45,540 nt of DNA, from positions 1 to 45,540 of the forward strand of contig CAUAAZ010000016.1 of NCBI GenBank assembly GCA_958427145.1, in the 5' to 3' direction. Shown piece by piece: positions 1 through 7,581 of the stretch. How positions within the stretch are numbered: position 1 is the first letter of the stretch; every line of letters starts with the position of its first letter. The notes below the pieces were generated by a model, which made no database searches, was not told where the DNA came from, and saw only the letters and a list, made by a program, of their open reading frames with translations. The stretch comes from an uncultured Collinsella sp. (GTDB lineage Bacteria; Actinomycetota; Coriobacteriia; Coriobacteriales; Coriobacteriaceae). Made by a program: the position numbers and the translations under genes.

Positions 1-6
1 CAAGAC

Positions 7-32
7 GGAAAGCACATTAAGTGCTTTCCTTT
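7..32 (+). terminator. Hairpin, probable terminator of a gene left of the window
   Basis: A perfect 9-bp stem (GGAAAGCAC / GTGCTTTCC) with a five-base loop is followed on the plus strand by TTTG. The T run is short, so it may be a weak terminator. Its gene would lie off the left edge. The stretch from 33 to 204 holds no gene I can support. Confidence 0.5.
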
Positions 33-204
33 GCGTGCGGAACTCGCGACAAACTCAACCCGCGCCAGCCGGCCCCGGAGACCCTCCCTGCCGTCACTTG
101 CTTCAAAGACTTTGTTCCTCGCCGCTTCCGCGGCTCGAGGTCCCCGTTCTCCGCGGCGGGGTTGTCTAAGGATCTTGTTGAACTTCCGCCTTTGGCTCAA
201 ATGG

Positions 205-236
205 AAACGGGGAACGCATCTGCATCCCCCGTTTTT
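205..236. terminator. Probable bidirectional terminator
   Basis: AAACGGGG (205-212) pairs with CCCCGTTT (227-234) and is followed by TTTG on the plus strand. On the minus strand the stem is followed by TTTCCATTT. It lies just past the stop of the minus-strand phosphodiesterase gene (stop at 244), which it should terminate. Confidence 0.6.
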
Positions 237-243
237 GTTGCGG

Positions 244-711
244 TTAATCCAAGTCAATAAATTTGGTGCTTATGATCTTGCCGTCTTTTACGAGCATTCT
301 GGCCATGGTGGGGCCTCGGGTGCCTCTGGGGTAGCTGGCGCTGCCTGGGTTGAGGACCAGGCAGCGGCCCACTTGGGCTTCTTTAGTTACGTGGGTGTGA
401 CCGTTGATGGCTACGTCTACGGATCCCACCGGAAGGTCTTCACGGTAGTGGGCTACGGCAAACTTGAGGCCTTCGTAGGTAAAGAGCGCCAAGCGATCCA
501 CATCGGGGCCGTAGTCGCGGTAGTAGTCGTTATTGCCCAGCACCGCTCGCACGGGAGCGATGGTGCGCAGGTGCTCGTAGTCCATCTCCGACGTAAGGTC
601 GCCGGCATGGATAATCAAATCCGCACCCTTAAGCTCGTCCAGAAGCGCAGGCGAAAGATAGCCGTGGGTGTCCGAGATAATGTCGATACGCTTGACGCTT
701 GCACTGTTCAT
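244..711 (-). CDS. YfcE/MJ0936-type metallophosphodiesterase
   Basis: A 155-aa protein of the calcineurin-like phosphoesterase superfamily, YfcE/MJ0936 subgroup. These small cytosolic enzymes hydrolyse phosphodiester bonds with two bound metal ions. Visible metal-site motifs are SDTHG (Asp14, His16), HAGD (Asp38), GNND (Asn61) and the late NGHTH motif, followed by LNPGS; the length is usual for the subgroup. The ATG at 711 is chosen because GGAAGGG lies about six bases upstream; an in-frame start 13 codons earlier lacks a comparable site. The gene sits alone between a terminator on each side. The physiological substrate cannot be read from sequence, and family members are usually assayed on artificial phosphodiesters. 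Confidence 0.85.
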   Translation of the reverse strand: MNSASVKRIDIISDTHGYLSPALLDELKGADLIIHAGDLTSEMDYEHLRTIAPVRAVLGNNDYYRDYGPDVDRLALFTYEGLKFAVAHYREDLPVGSVDVAINGHTHVTKEAQVGRCLVLNPGSASYPRGTRGPTMARMLVKDGKIISTKFIDLD

Positions 712-748
712 GGGATCCCTTCCGCAAAACGATTTGATGCATTCATGC

Positions 749-800
749 AAAAAGCCCCACGGCTCCGCAGACGATTTTGGTCTACAGGGCTGCGGGGCCG
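749..800 (-). terminator. Terminator after the first LytTR regulator
   Basis: On the minus strand CGGCCCCGCAG (800-790) pairs, with one mismatch, with CTGCGGAGCCG (770-760). TGGGGC and five T residues follow (753-749). It lies directly after the regulator stop at 806 and before the phosphodiesterase start. Confidence 0.6.
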
Positions 801-805
801 GTGTG

Positions 806-1522
806 CTAGAGGCTCAGGGCCTTTTTGAGCGGTACGACGCGACGGCGCGAAACCGGCACGCGTTCGTCGACGCCCGTAATGCCCAGCTGGATAGCGCCCG
901 AGGGAACCGTCTCGACGTCGGTGACACATGCCAAGTTGACGATATAGCGGCGGTGAACGCGGAAGAAGCCAAAGTCGCAGAGCTTGGCCTCGAACTGTGC
1001 CAGCGAGGTCGTCGACAAAAAGCGGTCATCGACCGTATAAATACAGGAGTAATCGTCCTTGGCCATGATAAAGCGAATGTCGTCCACGGGGATGAGGACC
1101 TTGCGGCCGCCCTTTTCCACCGGGATGCGCTCGATGGTCACCTTGCTGTCCGTGACAGGCTTGGCGCGTTGCATAACCTTATCGATCGCTCGATCCAAGC
1201 GAGCCTCCTCGACCGGCTTCATCAGATAGTCGACGGCATCCACATCAAACGCCTCGACCGCATGATCGCTGTACGCGGTTACAAATACGATCGCCGGCGG
1301 ATTCTTGAGCTTATGCAGTGCCTCGGCAAGTTGCAGACCCGAAGCGCCGGGCATCGAAATATCGAGAAACACGACATCGACGCGGCTCTCCATGAGCATC
1401 TCGATGGCAGAGCGAACGCTCGACGCTTCTGTGATCGTGCCGATCTTGCCCGTCTGCTCGAGCAAGAAGCGAAGTTCCGAACGGGCCGGGGCCTCGTCAT
1501 CCACAATCATCGCACGCAGCAT
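806..1522 (-). CDS. LytTR-family response regulator (first pair)
   Basis: A 238-aa two-component response regulator. Residues 1-120 form a receiver domain with the acidic pocket VDDE (7-10) and the phospho-acceptor Asp54 in FLDISMPG. A LytTR DNA-binding domain follows from about residue 130, with the typical RVHRRYIVNL segment. In the family, phosphorylation by the partner kinase drives dimerisation and binding to paired direct repeats in promoters. The ATG at 1522 is preferred over the TTG at 1543 because GAAAGG is placed 10 bases before it. It lies 72 bases after the cognate kinase gene in the same orientation, so the three genes (glycosyltransferase, kinase, regulator) probably form one operon. 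The target genes are unknown. Confidence 0.9.
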   Translation of the reverse strand: MLRAMIVDDEAPARSELRFLLEQTGKIGTITEASSVRSAIEMLMESRVDVVFLDISMPGASGLQLAEALHKLKNPPAIVFVTAYSDHAVEAFDVDAVDYLMKPVEEARLDRAIDKVMQRAKPVTDSKVTIERIPVEKGGRKVLIPVDDIRFIMAKDDYSCIYTVDDRFLSTTSLAQFEAKLCDFGFFRVHRRYIVNLACVTDVETVPSGAIQLGITGVDERVPVSRRRVVPLKKALSL

Positions 1523-1594
1523 AGGGATAAAACCTTTCGTCAACTAACTACGTCGGGCATCCGCCAACCGGCGTTAAACCCGTAACCTATTATT

Positions 1595-2938
1595 TTACTC
1601 TTGAATGTCGAAGATGCTCTCCGACAAATCGAGATGCAGGAGCACTTTAGTGCCCTTGCCCGGCGCCGATTCGACGCGCGTATAGGAGTGCGGTCCATAA
1701 AAGCGATGGATACGCTCCGAAATATTGTGCATGGCCACACCGGCGCCGCCACCCTGTGGGGAGTTGGCGTCGGGACGGGCGGAGCGTTCGTCAAACAGTC
1801 TGGCAGCGGTGCCTTCATCCATACCCACGCCGTTATCGGCGACCGCAATTAAAATCGCATCTTCGCCATCCCTGTGAACCGACACATCGATCATCAGCGC
1901 ATCGTCGTCGCCCATACCATGGCGCACGGCATTCTCGACGATCGGCTGAATCACAAATGCCGGCACCAGCGTGTCCTCGATGTCCTCGGACACATCGAAG
2001 GTCGCCAGCACGCGATCATCGCCAAAGCGCGCCTTCTCAAACGTCAGATAGCGCTTGGTCTGTGCGACCTCGCGCGACACGGGAATGAGCGAGCCCGAAT
2101 TGTCGAGCGTGGCGCGATAGAACGAAGAGAACTCGCGCAGCAGCTCGCGGGCGCGCAGCGGGTCGGTACGCGTAAACGACGCGATGGTATTGAGCGTGTT
2201 GAACAGGAAGTGCGGGTTGATCTGCGCCTGCAGGGCACGCACCTCGGCACGGGCCGTGAGCTCCTTTTGCACCTCGAGCTCGTGGATGGCGAGCTGCGTG
2301 GACAGGATCTCGGCAAAACCCGAGGCGAGCGCATACTGGGTACGGTCGACGGCACGCGGGGTCTTGTAGTAGAACTTGAGCGTGCCGACGGTGCGGTCGC
2401 CCACCTTGATAGGCGCGATGATACCGGCAGGGACCTGGTTGTGCGAGCCATCCGAACCCACGACGTCCACCACGCGGTTGAACGACTGGACGATACCGTG
2501 CTCGATGACGTAGCGCGTGGCAAGTGTGTGGATGGGCGAATCGGGCAGTAGCTTTTCCTCGAACTCGCCCGCGCAGGCCAGCACATTGCCCTCGTCGGTG
2601 ATGGCAACCGTCATGGCACGTGTCTCGGGCAAAATGCGCTGGCACACCAGACGCGCCGACTCCTGCGTCAGGCCGCCTTTGATGTCCTCGAGCATGGCAG
2701 AGGCCACCGAGAGCGTCTCTTCGGTGTACTGCGAACGCACCGAATCGGGATTGAGCGTCAAATAGATAAAAATGCACAGAAAGATGCACAGCAGTGCGCA
2801 GGCGACCACGGTCGCGATCGGTTCAATCCCGGTCGCCAGGGCAAAAATAAAGTACACCAGCACGCAAATGGCGCAGACAACGGCGATCACGCGAAAGATT
2901 GATATTGAGTTATCGCGCTGGGCGCGGCGGTCGATCAT
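1595..2938 (-). CDS. LytS-like sensor histidine kinase (first pair)
   Basis: A 447-aa membrane sensor kinase. Two transmembrane segments lie at about residues 14-36 and 42-62. A cytoplasmic GAF-like region of the LytS type follows (about 75-215, with AVAITDEGNVLACAG). Then comes a His_kinase domain with the phospho-acceptor His243 in INPHFLFN, an N box at VIQPIVENAVRHG and a G1 box at DNGVGMD, and a HATPase_c domain to the end. There is no extracellular sensor domain, so the signal may be sensed in the membrane or by the GAF-like region. The ATG overlaps the stop of the upstream glycosyltransferase gene as ATGA, indicating translational coupling. It shares its architecture with the kinase at 7582-8967 and should phosphorylate the regulator at 806-1522. 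Confidence 0.9.
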   Translation of the reverse strand: MIDRRAQRDNSISIFRVIAVVCAICVLVYFIFALATGIEPIATVVACALLCIFLCIFIYLTLNPDSVRSQYTEETLSVASAMLEDIKGGLTQESARLVCQRILPETRAMTVAITDEGNVLACAGEFEEKLLPDSPIHTLATRYVIEHGIVQSFNRVVDVVGSDGSHNQVPAGIIAPIKVGDRTVGTLKFYYKTPRAVDRTQYALASGFAEILSTQLAIHELEVQKELTARAEVRALQAQINPHFLFNTLNTIASFTRTDPLRARELLREFSSFYRATLDNSGSLIPVSREVAQTKRYLTFEKARFGDDRVLATFDVSEDIEDTLVPAFVIQPIVENAVRHGMGDDDALMIDVSVHRDGEDAILIAVADNGVGMDEGTAARLFDERSARPDANSPQGGGAGVAMHNISERIHRFYGPHSYTRVESAPGKGTKVLLHLDLSESIFDIQE

Positions 2939-4122
2939 TCAGTCCCCTCCAGGATGCTGGTCAGTTGTGCGTCGCGCCAGAGCCCGTCCATAATCTTGGG
3001 CCAGAAGCTCTGAAAACGCAGGTAGCTTGCGGCGTTTTGGCGCGCGTAGGTCTTGGCCTCGTCAATACCGTGCCGCCAAATGCGTAGATACCCCTCGTGC
3101 TCGCGGGTAAACATACTGCGGACCATGGCGGTTTTGCGCACGCGGTCGTCGAGCTCGCGCGAAATCCACGGGCCCGGATAGGGCATGAGCGACGCGGCCG
3201 TGACGGGAACGAGCTCCTGCTGGTGCGCGGCAAATGTCAGCTTGGCACGCTCGTAGTACCAACGGTACACATCCTGCATAAAGCGCGGCGAGCGCTTCTC
3301 GGACTCGGGCGGCAGGTGACGAACGACCCACTCGTTGTCAAACCACACGTCGTAGCCAAACATGCGCATGTTAAAGAGGTAATCCAGGTCCTCGCCTCGG
3401 GTGATAAACGGGTCAAACGCCACACGGGTAAAGGCGCGGGCGTGAAGCGCCACAAGGCCGCCGCATACGTAGTTTGAACGCGAGATGCGGGTGCCCGAGA
3501 GCGCCTTTTTCATCCAACGATTAAACTCAATGCGTTTGGTCCACCAACGATGGCAAATGCCCACCTTGTCTGTGGGCGCCAGCGGCGATCCGTCGCGGTC
3601 GTAAAAGTAACCGCTCTTAACCAAAATCGGCAGGCCTTGACGCGTCTGCTGACCCAGAGCATAGGTCGCGCGCTTCATAAAGTCGGCATCGATAACGGTC
3701 TCGTCGTCATCCAAAAAGACAACGGCGTCGTGGCCGAGCACCGCAGCGCAGGCAAGCCCCATATTGCGAATGGCGCCGTATCCGCGCAGGCTCACGCACT
3801 CGCCCGAACCCTTGGGAGCAATCTGCGCCACACGGTCGGCGATACGCGATGCCTGGGTGTTGGTGACCACGGTGACCTCGAGCGTAGGGTGCGCGTCGAC
3901 GATTTCGTGGACGCGCTTCGACACATCAGCCGTGGCCGAAACGGGACAGACCACCAAAAGGATAATCCTCGGAATGTCGCGCACCTGCTCGAGCGAAGCA
4001 AGACAGCGGTCGAGTTCGGGATTGGTGGCGTTGAGCTTCGTCGAGTGATCATAGACGCCGGGAGCGTTTGCACGGGCATCATCGCCCGCCCAGTATGTTG
4101 GAATCACAACCGTGGCGTTCAT
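2935..4122 (-). CDS. Family 2-like glycosyltransferase
   Basis: A 395-aa GT-A-type glycosyltransferase of the GT2-like group. The start MNATVVIPTYWAG is the usual nucleotide-sugar-binding strand. VVFLDDDE carries the metal/nucleotide-binding acidic cluster, and RGEDLDYLFN near residue 250 is the acceptor/catalytic acidic region. No membrane segment is evident, so it should act at the inner face of the membrane. The ATG at 4122 has a strong purine-rich site (GGGAGGGAAGG) immediately upstream, so the earlier in-frame start is rejected. It overlaps the downstream histidine kinase gene by four bases, which is an unusual link between an envelope sugar transferase and a LytS/LytTR system. Donor and acceptor are unknown; a cell-surface glycan is plausible. 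Confidence 0.75.
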   Translation of the reverse strand: MNATVVIPTYWAGDDARANAPGVYDHSTKLNATNPELDRCLASLEQVRDIPRIILLVVCPVSATADVSKRVHEIVDAHPTLEVTVVTNTQASRIADRVAQIAPKGSGECVSLRGYGAIRNMGLACAAVLGHDAVVFLDDDETVIDADFMKRATYALGQQTRQGLPILVKSGYFYDRDGSPLAPTDKVGICHRWWTKRIEFNRWMKKALSGTRISRSNYVCGGLVALHARAFTRVAFDPFITRGEDLDYLFNMRMFGYDVWFDNEWVVRHLPPESEKRSPRFMQDVYRWYYERAKLTFAAHQQELVPVTAASLMPYPGPWISRELDDRVRKTAMVRSMFTREHEGYLRIWRHGIDEAKTYARQNAASYLRFQSFWPKIMDGLWRDAQLTSILEGTE

Positions 4123-4140
4123 GCCTTCCCTCCCTGCAAC

Positions 4141-4177
4141 ACAAAAACGGGGCGCCGCCAAACACAGGCGACGCCCC
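4141..4177 (-). terminator. Terminator between MFS transporter and glycosyltransferase
   Basis: On the minus strand GGGGCGTCGCC pairs (one mismatch) with GGCGGCGCCCC across a seven-base loop, followed by GTTTTTGT. It ends the transporter transcript and makes the glycosyltransferase the first gene of its own operon. Confidence 0.75.
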
Positions 4178-4292
4178 GCGACCTAGCTGATTCCATCATA
4201 CCCACTTGGGCAAATCATTGCTCGCAAGTCGCAATGTTTATTGCGGATAACCCCAAAAGAGTACCGCGGACAGGCACATTAGCCGCTCGCTC

Positions 4293-5552
4293 CTATGCGG
4301 CATGCTCTGCCGCCCGAGTCATGCGGGACAGGCGAACCAGCAGCATAAAGCCAACGATCAGCAGCACGCCAATGGAAAGGACGCCCAGCGATGGGTTGCC
4401 GGTCAGCGAGGTGACGACCGACACTAGGAAGGTGCCCATGACGCTTGCATAACGACCGAAGATGTCAAAGAAGCCGTAGTACTCGTTGGACTTTTCCTTG
4501 GGGATAATGCGGCCAAAGTAGCTACGGCTGAGCGCCTGCACGCCGCCCTGGAACAGGCCGACCATAATGGCAAGCACCCAGAATTCAAAGGCGGTCTTTA
4601 GGAAGAACGCGGCGAACAGCACAATGCCCATGTAGGCGGCGACGGCCACCAAGATCATGTTGAGCGTGCCAACGCGTCCGGCGAGCTTGCCGTAGATGAT
4701 GGCAGACGGAAAGGCCACGAACTGCGTAACGAGCAGCGCCAGCACCAGCTGCGTCGAATCGATGCCCAAAGCCGAGCCGTAGCTGGTGGCCATGGAAATG
4801 ACCGTGTGGACGCCATCGATATAGAAGAAGAACGCGATCATGTAGACCAGCACGGTCTTGTTGTGGGCGATCTCGCGCATGGTGTGTCCGACCTCGGAGA
4901 ACACACCGCCCACGATGTGGCCGATGGTGTCCTCGGGACCGCGCTCGCGACCGTACTTTTGCTTATAGGTGCGAATGAGCGGCAGAGTAAAGATGAGCCA
5001 CCAGGCACCAGTGATGATAAACGACAGACGCGTTGCCAGCATGGTGGGGACGCCAAGAGCGGGGCCGCCCATGATGAGCGCCAGGCAGATGATGAACGGC
5101 ACGGTGGAACCGATGTAGCCCCAGGCATAGCCCGAGCTGGACACGGCGTCCATGCGCTCGTCGGTGGTAATGTCGGGCAGCATGGCGTCGTAGAACGTCA
5201 TAGAAGAGTTAAGGCCGATGGTGCACAGCACGTACACGGTCAAAAATGCCATAGCGGACATTGGGATAGCCTGCGCCAGGCAAAGCACCAGACCCGTGAG
5301 GAAGAAGCCCAAGAAGAACTTGATCTTGTTGCCGGCGTAGTCGGCAAGTGCGCCCAGAATGGGCATGAGCATGGCAATGACCAGCGAGGCGATCGTCTGC
5401 GCGTTGCCCCAAGCGACCACCAGGTCTGCCGAGGAAGCACCGGTATTGATGGCGTTAAAGTAGATGGGCACCACCGAGGTATTGAGCAACACGAGGGCCG
5501 AATTGCCCACATCGTACATAACCCAGTTACGCTCGAGCTTGGTGTATTTCAT
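4293..5552 (-). CDS. MFS transporter, Atg22/UMF1-like
   Basis: A 419-aa integral membrane protein with about 12 predicted hydrophobic segments. The opening ERNWVMYDVGNSA, together with the SGYAWGYIGS and GGVQALSRSYFGRIIP motifs, fits the UMF1/Atg22-like branch of the major facilitator superfamily. Fungal Atg22 exports amino acids from vacuoles; substrates of bacterial members are mostly unknown, so efflux or uptake of a small metabolite is all that can be said. The ATG at 5552 is used because GAAGGGG lies upstream and the residues from here match the conserved start; an earlier in-frame start would add 18 poorly conserved residues. The gene is followed by a terminator and appears to be a single-gene unit. 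Confidence 0.8.
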   Translation of the reverse strand: MKYTKLERNWVMYDVGNSALVLLNTSVVPIYFNAINTGASSADLVVAWGNAQTIASLVIAMLMPILGALADYAGNKIKFFLGFFLTGLVLCLAQAIPMSAMAFLTVYVLCTIGLNSSMTFYDAMLPDITTDERMDAVSSSGYAWGYIGSTVPFIICLALIMGGPALGVPTMLATRLSFIITGAWWLIFTLPLIRTYKQKYGRERGPEDTIGHIVGGVFSEVGHTMREIAHNKTVLVYMIAFFFYIDGVHTVISMATSYGSALGIDSTQLVLALLVTQFVAFPSAIIYGKLAGRVGTLNMILVAVAAYMGIVLFAAFFLKTAFEFWVLAIMVGLFQGGVQALSRSYFGRIIPKEKSNEYYGFFDIFGRYASVMGTFLVSVVTSLTGNPSLGVLSIGVLLIVGFMLLVRLSRMTRAAEHAA

Positions 5553-5692
5553 GGACAGGGGCCCCTTCGTATTCGCCCAATATGCAGTTAGTTCATCGTA
5601 CCCCAATTGTCCAGAAGCGCTGGTAAGGATTCGGCAAAGGGACAGGAGCGGTCATACGGACACGCAGGGCGAAACACCATCCCATCAAGGCG

Positions 5693-5756
5693 GTTGCGGT
5701 GAAATAGTTCCTGTTTAGCCCTCCGGGGCTTCATTCAGGAACTATTCCACCGCAAC
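5693..5756. repeat. GTTGCGGTG-type inverted repeat, copy 1
   Basis: Left arm 5693-5713 starts GTTGCGGTGAAATAG. Right arm 5736-5756 ends CTATTCCACCGCAAC. The arms pair over 20 of 21 bases, and a smaller AGCCC/GGGCT stem sits in the loop. The element lies 15 bases past the stop of the minus-strand phospholipase-like gene (5772). Related copies occur at 21889-21952 and, as a single arm, at 45451. Confidence 0.85.
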
Positions 5757-5771
5757 TTATGAGTCGGCTTG

Positions 5772-6716
5772 TTATTCCTCGCGGTCGAACTCCTCATCGG
5801 CTTCGAGCACGCGACCGCTGTAGTTGACGTGACTGGTCACGGCATCCATGTCACCGGTCTCGATAAAACGTGCGACCGTGCGCTCGTAGTCGACCAGCGC
5901 GCGATCAAAGACCTCGGGGAAACTCTCGTTCGAGACCTCGTCGGTAAAGGGATTCTTCCATGTCAGATGGCCCAGGTTACCGGTGCGCTCGGGCAGCTCC
6001 GTCGTCACGCGATGGGCAAGGCCGTCGAGCAGCGAGTAGTCGTGCACCAAGCCCTCAACCAGCGAGATCGCGCGCGTCTTTACGGAGCCGGCCGGCTCAA
6101 TCGCGCGGTAAAGTCGCTGCATATTGGCAACGGCAGCACCGTACTCCCCCGCCGGAATGTCAATGCCGTACACGCGTCCGGCAACATAGCTCATCAGCAC
6201 GCCGGCCACGCGATTGATGCGATCGGTGGTGACGATCTCGCCCGCCGGCGGGTAATCGTCGACCGTAGCGCCGGCGCGTTTAAGCTGCAGCATCAGTACA
6301 TCCAGGTCGCTCTCGATCACGGCATGGACCTGACTGCTCGAATCCTCAAGCTCTGAGTCGGATTCCACGATGCCAAACTGCTGCTCATAGACAAAGGGGT
6401 GGGCGTTGCGGTCGAGCACGTAATGAGACAGCAGGCCCAGCGCAAAAGCGCGACCCAAGCTGGCGTCGCGCGGCAGCAGATGCGACACGCCGTCGCGCAG
6501 GCACGCGAACTGGCGAGACATGCGCGACCGATGCATGACCTGCGCCAGCAGCGTGCAGTCGGAAACACGCAGTGTCAGAATGTGAAAGAAAAACGGGTCG
6601 GGGCCTTGGTTGCCCAAGATAAAGGCAATGCGCTCTTCATCGGACGTGATGACGCCCTGCGGAAGACGGTCGATGCTTTCCTCGCCAAACAGATGATGGG
6701 TGATAAGCGCGGGCAT
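5772..6716 (-). CDS. Zinc-dependent phospholipase C-like protein
   Basis: A 314-aa protein resembling the zinc-dependent phospholipase C / alpha-toxin N-terminal family. Likely zinc ligands are visible in THHLFGEE (His7, His8), GNQGPDPFFF (Asp40) and HYVLDRNAHPF (His98, Asp102, His106). There is no signal peptide and no C-terminal lipid-binding domain, unlike secreted toxins, so this is more likely a cytoplasmic hydrolase of the same fold, as is common in Firmicutes and Coriobacteria. The ATG at 6716 follows GAAAGGATC at good distance; the start 10 codons earlier has no such site. The neighbours are unrelated. The substrate is unknown, and phospholipase activity is only the family prediction. 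Confidence 0.65.
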   Translation of the reverse strand: MPALITHHLFGEESIDRLPQGVITSDEERIAFILGNQGPDPFFFHILTLRVSDCTLLAQVMHRSRMSRQFACLRDGVSHLLPRDASLGRAFALGLLSHYVLDRNAHPFVYEQQFGIVESDSELEDSSSQVHAVIESDLDVLMLQLKRAGATVDDYPPAGEIVTTDRINRVAGVLMSYVAGRVYGIDIPAGEYGAAVANMQRLYRAIEPAGSVKTRAISLVEGLVHDYSLLDGLAHRVTTELPERTGNLGHLTWKNPFTDEVSNESFPEVFDRALVDYERTVARFIETGDMDAVTSHVNYSGRVLEADEEFDREE

Positions 6717-6808
6717 AATGATCCTTTCGATTTCATTCGATGCCACCCATTATGCCCACCGCGCGCCCATGCCAAACCTGCGATGGTAAACGACGGCACG
6801 CAAGCCTC

Positions 6809-7543
6809 TTACGCAAGCCCCAGGTGCGACTTGACCTCGGCGGCACGACGACGGGACACCGGTACCGTCGAGCTCACGCGGTCGAGCCTGAGCTCCATCA
6901 ACCCCGTGGAGCCAATCTCAACATTGTGCACGTCTTCCAAATTGACCAGATAGCTGCGATGAACGCGAATAAAGCCCTCGGAGCCCAAGCGCCGCTCGAG
7001 CGAGGAAATCGACTCATTGATCAGGTACGTTCCCTCGGCGCAGATGGCGTTGCAAAAATCGGCGCGCGCCTCAAAGTAGCAGACGTCTGCGGCGGGAATG
7101 AACACCTTTTTGCCCCCGCGGTCCACCGTCAGACGCAAAGGCTGGCGCGGAGCATGGATAACACGACGGGCACCCAAGGCTGCCTCGATCTTGTCGAGTG
7201 CCTTTGACAGGCGTGCGTCCTCGACCGGCTTGACGACATAGTCGACCGCATCGAGGTTATACGCATCGGCGGCAAATTCGGCAAACGCCGTCACAAACAC
7301 AACCACCGGCGGCGTCTTTAGGTTCTGCAGCGTCTCGGCAAGCTCAATTCCCGAGCGACCGGGCATGGTAATGTCTAAAAACAGCACGTCGGGCTTGTTC
7401 GACAGAATCGACTCCACAGCTTCGGTGACATTGCCCGCCTCGGCAATCTGACCCACACGCGTATCCTTTTCCAACAGATAGCGTAGCTCAGCCCTAATGG
7501 GAGGCTCGTCATCAACCACCAAGATGTTCCAGCCTTCGGACAT
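6809..7543 (-). CDS. LytTR-family response regulator (second pair)
   Basis: A 244-aa response regulator. The receiver domain has VDDE (10-13) and phospho-acceptor Asp57 in FLDITMPG. A LytTR DNA-binding domain runs from about residue 135, with IRVHRSYLVNLEDVHNVE. It is clearly paralogous to the regulator at 806-1522, with the same domain spacing and similar flanks to the key Asp, but is diverged along its length. GAGGGGA lies just before the ATG at 7543. It sits 38 bases after the kinase at 7582-8967 and should be its partner. No neighbouring gene looks like an obvious target. Confidence 0.9.
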   Translation of the reverse strand: MSEGWNILVVDDEPPIRAELRYLLEKDTRVGQIAEAGNVTEAVESILSNKPDVLFLDITMPGRSGIELAETLQNLKTPPVVVFVTAFAEFAADAYNLDAVDYVVKPVEDARLSKALDKIEAALGARRVIHAPRQPLRLTVDRGGKKVFIPAADVCYFEARADFCNAICAEGTYLINESISSLERRLGSEGFIRVHRSYLVNLEDVHNVEIGSTGLMELRLDRVSSTVPVSRRRAAEVKSHLGLA

Positions 7544-7581
7544 ATGTGCTTCCCCTCTTTTTCTCTCAATCCAACCGCGTG

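Noticed and set aside
5553..5692. Riboswitch or T-box leader before the MFS transporter
   Set aside because: No conserved T-box, cobalamin or other recognisable core is present in the short leader.
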